A DNA stretch of 64,000 nt from Cichorium intybus. Lineage: Eukaryota > Streptophyta > Magnoliopsida > Asterales > Asteraceae. The notes under the pieces were generated by a model that was given only the letters and a program-made list of their open reading frames with translations, did no database searches and was not told the DNA's origin. Below, one piece after another: positions 1 to 12,958 of this stretch (the first letter of the stretch is position 1; each line of letters begins with the position of its first letter). The translations under genes and the position numbers were made by a program. The stretch covers positions 67,733,966-67,797,965 of the forward strand of contig CM042010.1 in assembly GCA_023525715.1 (NCBI GenBank), read 5' to 3'.

Positions 1-1714
1 TCCAGTTCATGATCTGGAATTAGCTGCTGTGATTCTCGCATTGAAGCTGTGGAGACACTATCTATATGGCGTGAAGTTTGTTATTTACACAGATCATAAA
101 AGCTTGAAGTACCTATTTGACCAAAAAGAGCTTAACATGAGACAGCAAAGGTGGATGGATCTACTTAAAGACTTTGATTGTGAAATCTTGTACCATCCAG
201 GCAAGGCGAATGTGGTGGCAGATGCTTTAAGCCGGAAAGAAGCTCCATTGAAAGTTATATCCGCATGCATGAGTGTAGCGAGTCGGTTACCTGAATTGAT
301 CCGTTTGGCACAAGAAGAAGCGTGTAAACCGGAACATGTAAAAAGCGAGCGAATGGTTGGGTATTTGAAGCATCTGGATGAAAATGCACAGAAATTGAAA
401 ACCTTTAGAGGTCGCGTGTGGGTCCCAAAACAAGGAGAGGCGCGGAACTTGCTTCTAGAAGATGCACACTGTAGTCGATATGCAGTTCATCCGGGCAGTA
501 CCAAGATGTATCGGACGCTAAAACCGTTGTATTGGTGGCCTGGAATGAAGAGAGATGTTGGAAGATATGTAGAAAAGTGTTTGACATGTCTGCAAGTGAA
601 GTCAAACCATCAGAAACCATACGGAGAAATCCAACCATTGCCGATTCCAGAGAAGAAGTGGGACAATATTACTATGGATTTTGTAACAAAGTTGCTGCGG
701 ACATCGCGAGGTCACGATGCGGTATGGGTAATTGTTGACCGTTTGACGAAATCGGCACAATTTATACCAATTAGTGAGAAGTTCAAGATTGATAAGTTGG
801 AGAAAATCTACATAGATGAAGTGATTTGCCGACATGGATTACCGGTATCGATCGTGTCCGATCGAGATAGCAGGTTTACTTCCCGGTTCTGGCAAAGTCT
901 TCAAGAGCAATTGGGTTCAAAAGTACTAATGAGTACCGCATACCACCCGCAGACCGATGGTCAAAGTGAAAGGACTATCCAGATTTTGGAAGACATGCTG
1001 AGAACCTGTGTAATAGATTTTGGTTGAAGCTGGGAAGATCACCTACCTTTGGTAGAATTTGCGTATAATAACAGCTATCATTCCAGCATTCAGATGGCCC
1101 CGTATGAAGCATTGTATGGAGCACCGTGTCGTACTCCGACTTGCTGGACTGAAGTTGGGGAGAAGCTGTTGGCTGGACCTGAAATTGTAGCACAAACTGA
1201 AGAAAAGATCAAACAAATTCGAGAAAACTTGAAAGTAGCTCAGAACCGACAGAAGCAATATGCAGATAAACGAGTGAAACCGCTGGAATTCCAAGTGGGA
1301 GAAATGGTAATGCTTAAAGTATCCCCTTGGAAAGGCTTAATTCGTTTTGGGAAGAAAGGGAAATTGAGTCCTCGCTTAATTGGACCTTTCCGCATATCCC
1401 AAAGGATTGGAGCTGTAGCGTATAGATTGGAATTACCTGATGAACTTCATGGTATACATGACGTATTTCATGTGTCCCATTTGAGAAAAACTTTGTTTGA
1501 CAAATCTCAACAAGTGCCTCTTGCTGAAATTGAAGTGGATGACAAGTTGAGATATCCGGAACAACCCGAAAGGGTGTTAGACCGAAAGGTAAGACGGCTG
1601 CGAAACAAGAAAATCAGCATGGTCAAAGTGCTTTGGCGACATCACAGAGGTTCCGACATGACGTGGGAGACCGAAAGCGAAATGAGGGAGAAATACCCTC
1701 AACTCTTTGCATGA
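1..1714 (+). pseudogene. Ty3/gypsy chromovirus pol, 3' part (RNase H, integrase, chromodomain-like tail)
   Basis: The reading frame enters from the left edge. It shows the end of RNase H (YTDHKSLKYLF, then HPGKANVVADALSRK), the H2C2 zinc finger (HCSRYAVHPG with CLTC) and an integrase core with TMDFV, SDRDSRF and GQSERTIQ, which carry the DDE residues. The C-terminal part ends in a chromodomain-like stretch (VKVLWRHHRGSDMTWE). This order is that of a Tekay/Del-type chromovirus. The frame is broken once, by TGA at 1025-1027 where the family usually has glycine, and then continues unchanged to 1714. The purine-rich tract and LTR follow at once, so this is the 3' end of one element. The copy is dead or nearly so. 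Clade assignment is from memory of the family. Confidence 0.9.
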
Positions 1715-1734
1715 TTTCGGGGACGAAATCTCTT

Positions 1735-1750
1735 GAAGGAGGGGAGAATT
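1735..1750 (+). promoter_or_regulatory. Polypurine tract of the gypsy element
   Basis: A purine-rich run, GAAGGAGGGGAGAA, lies directly before the TGTAAC start of the 3' LTR. This is where plus-strand DNA synthesis is primed in LTR retrotransposons. Confidence 0.8.
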
Positions 1751-3742
1751 TGTAACGCCAAGACACTCCTTATATGTAAATATAATAAAAAGGGTAAATT
1801 GGTCATTTTACCTTAGAAGGGTAATTTGGTCTTTTTGACAGAAAAGGATTTGGTTTGTAATAATATTTTGAGTTTTGGACTTGAAATGTTATAAAAACTG
1901 GTTTTTGTCATAAAATATGTTAGTTGTGGCAAAACTTCAAGAAATAGAATTCCAAGGACTAAAATGCAAATTCTGGAAATATAAAAGCTAGAACATTCTC
2001 CCATGTATTGAGCTGATCATTTTGGAACACGGGAGAGGGTTTCTTGTACGGGTTCTGCAGAATCTTAGAGATTTCGCGAAGATCAAAGCTAGGAATTTGA
2101 TAATTGGCTTTGGATTGAAGGTTTGGAAGTATTGGAGGTTAGTATTTCAAGTTCTAACCTAGTTTGTTCTTGATGAACTTTTATAGAAACTGAAATTTGT
2201 AAATTTCAGTCATGAATTATGTGTCTAAGTGGCTTAATACTTCCAGTAAGTCATGTTAAAAGAACTTAATTCAAGAATATGGAAGTAGGTTGCTATTTTG
2301 AAAGAATTGAGATTTTGATTAAGAACCCTAGATGATGAATTCTTGTGATAAACTTGATTCTAATGGCTTAAAATGAGTTCTAGATGCTATATTGACTGAA
2401 ACAAATCAGTAGAAACAATTAAACCTTGATAATTTTGGTTTGGACCAAAATTTGTGAAAACAGGAAATTGTGGAAATGGATTTGAATTTGATCCTTCAAT
2501 GGTTTAAAACTTGTTATTAGTCAAAGGTTTTGGTCTTGGAACAATTCCTAGTGATTAAGTCGAGTAATAAGGGCTTAATAAGAGAAAATGGGATTTTCTA
2601 GCACAAAATCGGACTTCACTGCCTGGAATTGCAGCAGTCGCGACGCGACGACCATGGCCCTGGTCGCGACGCGAGGGTGCGGCAGAAATGAAGTTTTCCT
2701 CTGTTAAAATTTGGTGCAATTTCCAAGTTTGATTTTTATGCTAGGCTTATCCGATTGACCTGAAATTTTGAACATATGTCTAATATGTTGTGAAACTTCA
2801 TGGAAAATTATTGAAATACGAATACGATCTCCCGAAAGTACTGTAGTAGAATACGCGTATTTCGGGAAGTGTATCAAATTTTTATAACTATGGTTATTGC
2901 TTGGAATTGGTCTTATATTAGACTCTTGAGCACTAGAATCAACTGAAATGGTAAATTAACCTATAATCATTGTGAAATGAATGAAATTATAGGTACGGGA
3001 CAAAATCTTGCGGAATCCATTTCAAGACAAGAAACAATTAAAGCTAGTGGTAGCAAGCATTCAGGTGAGTAATCTCACTAGTATCCGATGTGATATGTGT
3101 TGGTTGAACAGCTGTAAATGGACACAGTTTTGGGGACGGATTTGACAGATTTTATGATGAGTTAAAATGGCAATATCAGATAAGCCGTGAGTCTGAGAAA
3201 GACAAGAACGGAGCTGTGAGTCAACAGAAATAATACGACAATACCAGATAAGCCGTGAGTCTACGATAGACAAGAACGGAGCTGTGAGTCAAATCTTAAA
3301 AAGGCAATACCGGATAATCCGTGAGTCATTGAGATGGCAAGAACGGAGCCGTGAGTCTAGGCAAAAACGGGACAAACCCGTGAGCCAGATGCGATAAAAT
3401 GTCATGAGCGTTTAATTGTTATTATTCTCTTATATATACATGTGATGTTATTTGCTTGATTACTCATTGGGCTTCATAGCTCACAGTTTTATTTGATATG
3501 TCCCTGCAGGTGAGCGTGATCCCGCTAAGGGAAAAGATAAAGTCCGTGACTAAGGACTTAGGATGGTGAAGTGACAACCCGGCTTAATGGATGTATAATA
3601 TTTCTATGTATTGTAATCCTTGATACACTTGTACCTGTTTATGTTGACAAATACCCTTTGAATAATGTTTTATTGTAAAATATATGGGTTGAAAAATAAA
3701 AAAAATTTACGGGGTGTTTTGTTAAATAAGCCGGGTGTTACA
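1751..3742 (+). mobile_element. Gypsy 3' LTR (family A)
   Basis: It begins TGTAACGCCAAG and ends GGGTGTTACA, about 1992 bp. The same family occurs on the minus strand at 31577-33930, with matching first 80 or so bases. It holds a short CpG-rich box near 2635-2690 and an array of small repeats near 3165-3390. The 5' LTR lies outside the window, so target duplication and age cannot be judged. Confidence 0.88.
3165..3390 (+). repeat. Hairpin-like tandem repeats in the gypsy LTR
   Basis: About six degenerate units end in CCGTGAGTC, CTGTGAGTC or CCGTGAGCC. Several are small inverted repeats, such as CGGATAATCCG, ACGGAGCCGT and ACGGGACAAACCCGT, each followed directly by GAGTC or GAGCC. Confidence 0.75.
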
Positions 3743-6700
3743 AATCTACTTTTTCCTTATTCCCCTTGTGTGTTTCTGATAAATTAAACTACATACTGGT
3801 CAAATCATCGAGTGTTGATAGTATAAAACACATGTGGTGGCTGTGGTTTATTGATCTAAACAAGTTATCTAATACATAAAGGTTCACTTACTCCTAGTAT
3901 ATAAACCATGTTATTGGATCTCTGCTGACTTAAATTTAAACAATTAAACCAAACAAATTACTTAATATAAGCATAAATAATGTCTTCATGCATACCAACT
4001 CATGACGAGTGACAAACCTTAAAAAAACGACATAATTGTCTGATACAGTAAACACCATCAACGATTAATAGGACTCACTTCAAATAACCCTCTTCTACAA
4101 CCTTTCAACTCACCCTTCCAATTATTCCTCATCCTAACCCCTCATAACAGCAGTCACTACCATATCCCTCTTCAACCATGAAGCCACCATCACAAATCAT
4201 CAACCACCTCCATGTACAGAAGATGATGCAACAACATTAGTTTTGCAAGATCTTGCATTGTGTCCCGGGTTCTTGCACTTTCCACATTTTATCATGATAA
4301 ACTTGCGACTAATCTTTTTCCCACTGCCACTAGGTTGACTGGCATCTGTTTGTTGACTCCCTTGTGATCCAACCTCATCAATACCCCTCCTTCTTTTAAC
4401 CTGGGGCCTTCCAACCTGTGACAATCATAGACTCTTGTTTGTAAATGGATTTCCACAATTCTAATAGTTTGTAAACATCCAAGTATGTATTAAGTTACCT
4501 GAACATGGTGTTTTGGAGGTAAAATTGTTGTTGGGCAAACCGCTTTTGGCCACATTTCTGGGCCGTTAATAGGTTCAATTTTGTAACTGTACATTTTCTT
4601 CCATGTGTCCATACGGTATCAGGGATGAACCAAGTCTTCAGGTTGACTGACCAACTCACCATTCACCACTTGATCCCACAAAGCAGCTACTGCGTGTTTA
4701 CAAGGAATTCCGGAAACCTCCCACTTTCTACATGAACAAACACCTTTGTGTATATCAACAATAAATTGTTCATAATGGTCACTGGTCACCTGATACTTCC
4801 CTCCTCCATTGAATATGCATGTACACCTAGTTGCTTGTTCTTTGACTTTGTCCAACAACTTTTGTGTTGTTGGTGTAAGTATGCCTGAACTCTTGTCTAT
4901 CATATTTTGAACAGTGACTATTTTCCTCATCATGTACTCCCTCACAAACTCTAATGCAGAAATAATTGGCCTGTCACGCCCATCAACTATTTTTGCATTA
5001 AAAACCTCACATAGATTATTCAGCAATATATCAGTGTGGGCTCGACCTGTTTGATTAAAATGGGTCAAAATTTTGAAAAAAAGGTAACTTCCATGTTATT
5101 TAGGATATAAATATACCTGAAAAGGCTGATATTGACCAATGTTTAACTGGGATGCTCATCAACCAATTGTAAGCACCCTTGTTTAATCCATTTATGACAG
5201 CCATGACTTTCCTAAACTAAGGTTCAGTAGTCGTTGTTGCACAAAACCTATGCTCCGCTACAAGAAACACCTTTGACACAGCAGATAACAAACCCTAACA
5301 ATAAATATGATCATGAATGATAAATACATTTATATTAACACATGTATAATTGTCAATGTAACAGTGCATACCTTTTGTCGATCAGAAACGAATGTGAAAT
5401 TAGTCATTGGACCCATATCTAAATATTCACCCAGCTGTTCTAGAAACCATGTCTAGGAACTTTTATTCTTTGTTTCTACAATGGCATATGCAAGGGTGTA
5501 AATTCCATTATTTCCATCCATACCCACTGCACTCAAAAGTTGACCCGGATATGGACCCTTCATGAAGGCACCATCCAATCCTAGTATTTCACGCTTGGCA
5601 TATTTGAATCCATTCTTGAGTGCACCAAGACAAATGTAAATTCGTTTGAAAACACATGTGCTGGATCTGAGGTCAGGTTCATCTTCGACTGAAATTTTAA
5701 CAGTTGTTCCTGGGTTTCGCAGCTGTAGTTCCAACCCATAGTCTCGTAGCATACTGTATTGTCGTTCGTAGTCACCCCTAATTTTGTTTAGGGCAAGTTG
5801 CTTGGTTCTAAATACCTTCATGTACGAGAGATCTAACTTATATTTCCTTTGCAATTCAGATCTCAAGGCACTGACTGGTATGCTAGGGTTACCTGCGACT
5901 TGTGATTGTATCCGCTTAGCAATGTAACCTTGGGTGAAAGTGTTCGCTTGCGTAGTCTGAAGACAAGTGTGATTAGGGTTATAACACTTAACCATCCAGT
6001 CTTCATTTTCGTCTGACCAACTCACGTGCAAAAGATATCTTGGGAATTGACTTTTCTACCCTTTCTATTTTGAGGTGCAATCAGTTTATGTCATTCAGTC
6101 CAGGAACAATCCCCACACATTTGGCGGACAACCTTCTCATTTCATTCCTTGTGACCACTAGTTTTCTTCTTTTGACAACTCCTAGGTTTATAACAGCCTC
6201 TTTGACGATGTTCTTATTTGCAAATGTTTCACCCACATAAAAATCCACTTCATGCATTGTCCCTTCCGAGCACACAACGGGTTTTTTCAGATTTCTTAAC
6301 AGGGCTTCCCGTTGTGAAGCTGGTTTTACATAACTCCTAAACTCATCGGTATCAAAAACTTCTGGTTCTTCTGGATCCAACACACAAGCATATCCTCTCA
6401 TTTTTATGTCAAACTCCCCTCTTGAATCTTCTTCTTGCTTGTTAAATACAAAAGGCTCGCCATCACTTGCATTACCTTGTGCCTCCTCTTCTTCATAGTC
6501 ATTCTGTTGTTCTCTGAAAGATGTGGGTTCGTTGGTTACAAGGTTCACATTTTGAACAGCTTCGGTATATTCTCTTGCACAAAGTGCCTCTAGATTAAAA
6601 CCGTAATCATCTTCCAACTCCCATTAAAGTCCAGGCTCGGTACACCCAAACTCATACAGTTCATCGTAAGTTTCTATTGCATGTGGGTCTTGCAGATGCA

Positions 6701-7840
6701 GGTCAACTACGTGAACGGGGGACAAATCCACAAAGGGGTCTGATGATTCGTCGAGTTCCGTTGACTTATCCCTATTTTCCACATTTACCGGGTTAACTCC
6801 ATTTTCATTAGCAACAACTAAAGCTACATACGAGGTTAAAGTATCATCTACTGCTGAGTTTGTCATCGTATTCAGGTCAAACGTTAGTTGTTTTCTTGAT
6901 GTACCGTTGGTTGGCAACTCAGGAATATTTCTATTCATCTCAGGCGAGACCAGGGGTGAAAAGTCCAACCTATAATATTGCAAAGGTGGTCTTCCGTATG
7001 TTGACAACACGCTTTTACCATGTTCGACATAAATTTCCATTTCATGACAAATGTCAGTGCATGCAAAAAGTCGTAAGACATCTGCTTCGTTGCACATTGG
7101 AATCAATCCTCTCTCGAGGTCAACCAATGGCAACCGGAAATGGTAGTAAACTGGATCCGGTGCTCTATAACCCAATGCCTTTACAATGCTATCGAGCTGA
7201 AATAAACTGAAGGTTTGCTTTCTTAAATAATCAACAATGCTAACCTTACCGTCAAGATACGCAGTCTTTGGTTCAATAACGAAGTGACCCCCATGATTTA
7301 TTTCAAGAGAAAATTTGTTAAGATCACCATCTGCATTACAGATTATAACTTTTAGGTTTCCTTTATACTCAAAGTAACAGAGTTTTTATAATCGAACACT
7401 TACCATATTCTTTGTAGCCATCTCCTTCGACACCTCGATCTCTTATATTCCAAGTCCTGTTACTCCGATAAGATACATTGTACCGGCGATTGGAGTCCAT
7501 TTTTGGTAGGTTTAAGTTGCGAGCTTTGATGCTAGATATGGTGTTCATGTCAAGATTCACTGAAGTGAAGTGAAGTGATGGTCTGCAAGTCATTAATTAT
7601 ACCCGCCAACGAGATGATTTGAGTTCGTGTGGTTTCCTTTAGTACAATTACTGATTTGCCACGTACGTGTTCAGCACACTTAAAGTCTTTAACGGTGAAA
7701 CAAACAGACACTTTCAAGTTGGACCATTCTTGCAACTTAATCTTTAATTTGGACCATTTTCGTGGCTTTTTGAAAAGTTGGTCGATTATTGCAATTTCAT
7801 GCAAACAACATGGACCATTATTGTAATTTACTCTAATAGA
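3743..7840 (-). mobile_element. Mutator-like element (MULE), degraded
   Basis: The transposase pseudogene at 4200-7345 defines it. The 5' side (7640-7840) carries repeated GGACCATT motifs of the kind seen at MULE ends, for example TGGACCATTATTGTAATTTA near 7810. I found no matching inverted end between 3743 and 4200, so the left border is only the end of the gypsy LTR. The element may have been truncated by that insertion. Confidence 0.6.
4200..7345 (-). pseudogene. MULE transposase (MuDR type), broken by stops and frameshifts
   Basis: Read on the minus strand, the pieces come in the usual order. 7345-7180 has the N-terminal HGGHF and KALGY motifs, and 7175-6624 continues it to an in-frame TAA. 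6617-6081 follows in the same frame and is acidic. 6031-5453 holds the zinc-ligand C..H.C of the MULE domain and the first catalytic Asp (GLDGAFMKG). Beyond an in-frame TAG lie VSDRQK (second Asp), a likely intron, and AEHRFC near 5250. 5068-4619 has the SWIM zinc finger (CSC, then PCKH), and 4424-4200 ends with a zinc knuckle (CGKCKNPGHNARSC). It is a cut-and-paste transposase of the plant MuDR family and cannot be functional as it stands. Confidence 0.85.
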
Positions 7841-7866
7841 AATAAGTTGAAAAGATTTGTGGAGAT

Positions 7867-8150
7867 GTGAGAATGGTTTGGAACTATCATAAGATATTTC
7901 CTAACGACCTCCTAGGGTTACCTTTTGGTCGACAAATGGAATTCAAAATCGATTTGGTATCAGGAGCAAAAACGGTTACACGAGCATCATATTTGTTAGC
8001 TCCAATTGAGATACAAAAGCATATGACACAATTGCAAGAGCTACTCTATAAGTGATTCATCATACAAAGCTCCCTATCATTTGTTAAGAAGGCAAGGTCG
8101 ACATGGATGTACATTAATTATAGAGAATCAAACTAAATTACTTTGAAGAA
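7867..8150 (+). pseudogene. Gypsy reverse transcriptase fragment
   Basis: The 62-codon reading frame carries FPNDLLGLP and LAPIEIQKHMTQLQELL. These match the start of the gypsy reverse transcriptase (usual FPEDLPGLP, then LAPSEMQELKEQLQELL). After a stop, the same frame still reads VKKARSTWMYINYRESN, a decayed VKKKDGSMRMCIDYRELN. Nothing else of an element is visible around it. Confidence 0.75.
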
Positions 8151-9676
8151 CATGTAATAATTACCTATGATTAACTACTTATTCATCAATTGCAAGGGCT
8201 TGACTACTCTTCTCGAATATCAATCTTCATGACACCATCAATTTAGAGTTTGAGACCACGTTAGTCCATCACTACACGTATAACTCATAAATATACTATT
8301 TATTACACATAACCCACATATTTTATCCAAAACCCCAAAAGCTTGAATCTTAGCAACCCCATCGCATCCACTATAAAAACCCAAATAACAACTTGAGAAC
8401 TGACCAATTAGCAAGGTGCTTTCCATAGAGGAGGGAAACTACAACTTGAGAAAAAAACCCTACATTGTGATTGCCAACTACTTTTGACGTTGTGGCGAAC
8501 TGATTTGTTAACAAACAACCGTCGGAAGAAGAATAAAAGCAACTAGGAAAACCACAAAGTCTGCTAAGTGTTTTCTACATGATAGCAAAATGACTAGTTA
8601 ACTATAGGAGTGAAGCTACAAAGGGGAAAACTCAAATTCTACATGGTAAGGAAAAGCACAAAAGCAAACTAGGGGTAAAAGTATTTTTACAAGGGAGGGA
8701 AAACAAAAAAAAAACATGTTCCTAGTTACATTTCACCATTCTAGTGGATTTTGTAAATTCTTAAAGTGGGATGCTTTATCAATAGTTTGATATTGTTGTA
8801 TTAACTAAAATATTAAGGGATCGACTCTATAAATTCAAACTGTTTTTTGAACAAACGAACTAGACCATACTTCTTTTTTTGAATGACATGACACCTCAAG
8901 AATGAAGCATATGGGATACAAATTTCAGTCAACTTCGTTCTGGAGTGTTCAAGCCCAAATAATTATTACTATGTCATCTTGATAATTGTAACACTTTTAA
9001 AAGTATATTAACAGGGTATTACCAAAAAATAATTACCAAGATAGAACAAATTAAAAAGTTTTTTTTTAGAATAACAAATATAATCTACTCCTAAACTATA
9101 ATTGATTCCATGTATGTCTCTTAGGAGACTTGCACCTTTGACCTCAAGGAGGAAAGAAAACACCTGATACCACTAGCCTAGAACTCCTATAGCAGGACGA
9201 ATTAAAAACTAAATTGTTTTATCAACTATCTATAATTAATAAGTGAACAGGAGTACAAAATCAATATTAACCAAAAAAAACATAGATTCATTTACTTATA
9301 AATTGGTTGTTGACCCACATGTCCATTTGTCACCTCTAAGAAAAAGAAAATATAACCCAAAAAAACAAATATACAAAATGTTCATGTGATTCATTGTCCT
9401 ATACAAATAATGATATGGGCTAAAAGTCAAATTTTCTATAAAATTGCCCAATAACCAACTCTATGTAATCTCAAAGTTGATTACCATTTTTGCCAGTATC
9501 CTCACCAAATTTGCTTATAGCCACGGGACTATGACAAATGACAATTGACACCCTCAAGGGGCAAAATGGTCTTTAACACCAACCTCCACCATATAGTTTG
9601 TGCGTCACGAGATCCAGCCAGGACGTTCCCTATGTAGATCAATACAAGGGTATTTACGTAATTATAGTGTATCACC
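8151..9676. other. Spacer downstream of RGS1, no gene seen
   Basis: AT-rich sequence with many stops in all frames and no recognisable domain. The last few hundred bases probably include the RGS1 3' untranslated region and terminator. Confidence 0.6.
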
Positions 9677-12600
9677 TTAATGGCTTGCGGGATCCCTTAT
9701 CATGTGGTCGTGGTAGAAAGGGTCATCAGGACAATGAACAGAACTTAATCTTGGAGAAAAATTCCAACCGTTGACTTGTTCAAGTTCATGGTCAACACTT
9801 CTCATAGCAGCTTCTTCTTTGTATTTTAAAAAAAACATGGATGACCAATAATCTTTTGCCAAATTCTATAAATGGAACAAAGGGTTACGTGGTATTACTA
9901 TTACAACATTTTTTATTAGGTAAAAAGATTAAAAAAAAAAAAAAAAGTAAAAAACTAACCATGTTTATTAACTGCAGTAACTCATTGACTGCGTTTTTGA
10001 AGAGATTTGGGTGTGCAAGATCAAGAGTTGTGAGAATTTCTTGCCGGGTTTTGTGAGATATATTTACCTCCATATTTGCACCTGTTTGAAAATTTAAAAA
10101 AAAAAAAAATCATATCTTTTGTTAGTTATGTAAATTCTTGTAACAGGATACCTTACCTGTGTTTATGTACTTCTCAATAATGTGGCGTGCCATGTAGATT
10201 CTTTTAACGGGATCATTTACGGGTATCTTTTCAAGCTGTTGTACTTCATCATAAAAATGCAAACTTTCACCGGCCAAACAACTGAAATCATGGAGAAAAA
10301 AGTTGTTTTTTTTTTTTTTTTTTTTGTGCCATTGATGTACAAATGCATCTAATTGAGAAGTTGATGTGGATAAAAGAAGGAGATGACCTGTCAGCGAATT
10401 CCATGAAGGATAAACGGAATCTTTTGTTGGATAGAAGTTTATCCAAGGGTTCATTTGGATCGACATCTAGAGTTGGATCATTTTGTGATAAAATCCCACT
10501 ATCGGGTATTCCAAGAGCTTGGCCCATACTTTTTAATCCAAAGCTGTTTTTTTTGTTCAAGCTCATAACCGCGACTAAAGGTTGAGAGAATGAAATGGAA
10601 AAGAAAGCCACCACAAGACAACTTGCCTATGGAATAAGAATAACAGTCCATAAAGATATCAGCTAACGTATCCTAATAAAATTGAAATCTTTTTAGGGAT
10701 ATTTTTTTATGATGAAGATGAGAAGGGCATTCACGTCTTTTGTACCCAGACTAAAGATCGAGAGCGAGTCCCTGTCCCACCTTTTTGGATAGAAAAAAAA
10801 TTGCAATTTTTGTCTCATTGACATCGGTCTCAGTCCCAGTCAAATGCAGTACAACCTATTATGTTTTGTTTTGTCCTTATCTGTGTAACAAACGGGCAGG
10901 ACAAAACAGGTTGAACTAGGTTTGACATGCATTGGACTAATACTGAGACCGATGTCAATGGGACAAAAATTGCAATTTTTTTTCCTACCCAAAAAGGTGG
11001 GACAGGGGCTCACTCTCGATCTCTAGTCTGTGCAAAAGACGTGAATGCCCTTCTCATCGTCATTATAGAAAATAGCCCTAGAAAGCTTGTCATGTTTTGT
11101 TCCGTCCAGTGTAACGAATGCAGACTTAATATATGCCATGGAAAGTAGATTGGAAGGTATAAGACATACCACAATTAAAAGCACACATCTGGTGGTGACT
11201 TGAAGCCATGTGATCTCCTCATGTGTTTCATTCAATATATAAGCAACCACCCATACACCTAAAATGCAAAACAAACATAGATCATAATCATTAACAATGT
11301 TGTAATAGGAAGAAATGAAAGTAGAGTGCTACAAGAAACAAATAAACGAAAGTACGTTCTTGCAGTCAATGACATTATTTACAAGAGTTACATGCATAAT
11401 TAAATTAAACACTTACTGATAGAAAATGCAGTAAAGAGTATGGCCCGCCAGAGGTCCTTGAGTTCATCAAATTTGAACTCAATATGATGAATGGCTGCAG
11501 TAATAGCAACCAAAGCAGCAATATATAACACAGGAAGGCACATGTGTGGAACAGCCCATTGAGTCCCCATGTGGCAGTGATTATTTAGAGGTTGCCTTAT
11601 TTGAAGCACTACAACCAATAAACTCCAATATTAACACCTAACATATGAATCAACTCATGGGAAAAAAAATTGTAGTTTAAAAGAAGTAAAGTGAAAATAT
11701 GAATCATCTTACATGAAGCCCAAGCAACCCAAGGAAGAAGAGCAAGTGGTAGACTAATATATGATCTTACAGGAAAGAGACGCCTCCTGAAAATCACATG
11801 TAAACAAAACAAAATTAAAAGAATTGAGTGTAGAAGTTTTCAAGTTAGAAAAAAGATAGAATACTTACTTGACAAATACGGAATAAAGATGAGTCACTTG
11901 TATAAGGCGACAGCTCAGTAATAATCCAAATCCAAGTGGACCGTTTAACCAAACTGAAACCAAAAAGTTTCTATAGGCAAAGATGAATTGACAAAGAAAA
12001 ATGAAGATATGTAATTTTGGTAATTAAGGGAAAAAAAAAAACAAACGAACCTCCCCAAAGATAGCAGGAATGCCACCAATACCGCCTGTGAAACCTCACA
12101 ATATTAAGAGACATCTGAAAACAAAAATGAGCTTCAATAGATAGATAATTAGGAAACATGAGGTGGATGTTTATGAAAGGACAGTAGGTTTACCGCAAGT
12201 GACAGCAAAAGATTGAAGCTAGCTATGATCTGAATAGTTGGGAGCCAAAAACTACTTCCTTTAGGTCGAGGAACCTTGTGGATTATAAATGGTAAAGTTG
12301 ACCTTAGAAAAAGGCTGCAAGAAAAGAACAATGTTCATCATACACATGCTGACACATGTTGCCATATATGAACAGCAACAATCAAGAAGCTATTGTCCAT
12401 CATGTCTAGCATCAAATCACTACTAGTAGATTCATAAATTAATTTTGAAAGGCAAATTTGGAGAGATAAAACTATCCTTGAAAGTTTTATGTGACATTGA
12501 ATCTAGTGCTTCTCCTCTATAGAACTTAAGCTTATTGTGATGAACTTATAAAAAAATCTAAGACCGGTATCATATCAATTGATCTGAAGTTAAATGAGGT

Positions 12601-12958
12601 TTCATAGGTTTCTTCTTGGAACTAAATTTAAAGTAAAGCCGATAGTAGAATGTAACCTGTATAACATTTAAATTCAAGGCGTAACTGCGTTTGGATTGGA
12701 AGTAGTATGAACTATTACAAATTACAATCGTGAACTTAATCAAGCTTAGATCACGATTCGAAGTTTAAATTTGTACAGTAAATGCTCATAAGCTACGTGA
12801 TATTCATCCAAAAAAGCAAACAAATAGCGTAATTGCATACAATGATGTATAGTATGTGCAAATTGGGGAAAGGATACGTACACGGAGAAAGCGAGGATGG
12901 AGACGGAAAGAGCAACGTAGTCGCTGGGACAACCGCCTATGACGTCACAACTAGTCAT
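9677..12958 (-). CDS. RGS1: Regulator of G-protein signalling 1, 7TM plus RGS domain
   Basis: Eleven exons: 12958-12882, 12314-12194, 12114-12051, 11953-11869, 11786-11713, 11608-11417, 11258-11170, 10626-10388, 10281-10157, 10081-9960 and 9865-9677. They total 1377 nt (458 aa plus stop), one residue short of Arabidopsis RGS1 (459 aa); every intron is GT-AG and in phase. The start ATG precedes GGCPSDYVA, as in the family. Residues 1-250 hold seven hydrophobic segments and the HKVPRPKGSSFW and CHMG motifs. The RGS domain begins near DPNEPLDKLL (290). E319 in AGESLHF corresponds to AtRGS1 E320, needed for GTPase acceleration. The tail keeps SPRLSSV, whose serines are phosphorylated in Arabidopsis, leading to endocytosis. 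Known role of the family: plasma-membrane GTPase-accelerating protein for the G-alpha subunit in sugar and flg22 signalling. It looks intact. Confidence 0.95.
10687..11085. mobile_element. Foldback (MITE-like) element in RGS1 intron 7
   Basis: Two arms of about 145 bp, near 10690-10834 and 10942-11085, are inverted copies differing at roughly one base in ten. Shared landmarks are GAGAAGGGCATTCACGTCTT against its complement, and GACATCGGTCTCAGT against ACTGAGACCGATGTC. A shorter inverted pair (ACCTATTATGTTTTG against CAAAACAGGTT) continues into the loop. It fills most of the 543-bp intron between exons 7 and 8. No coding capacity. A target duplication was not clear. Confidence 0.8.

Noticed and set aside
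3743..4200. Matching inverted end of the MULE
   Set aside because: No complement of the 7640-7840 terminal motifs could be found, so the left border is left open.
11609..12331. Separate small membrane-protein genes
   Set aside because: They are individual exons of the seven-transmembrane half of RGS1, joined by in-phase GT-AG introns.
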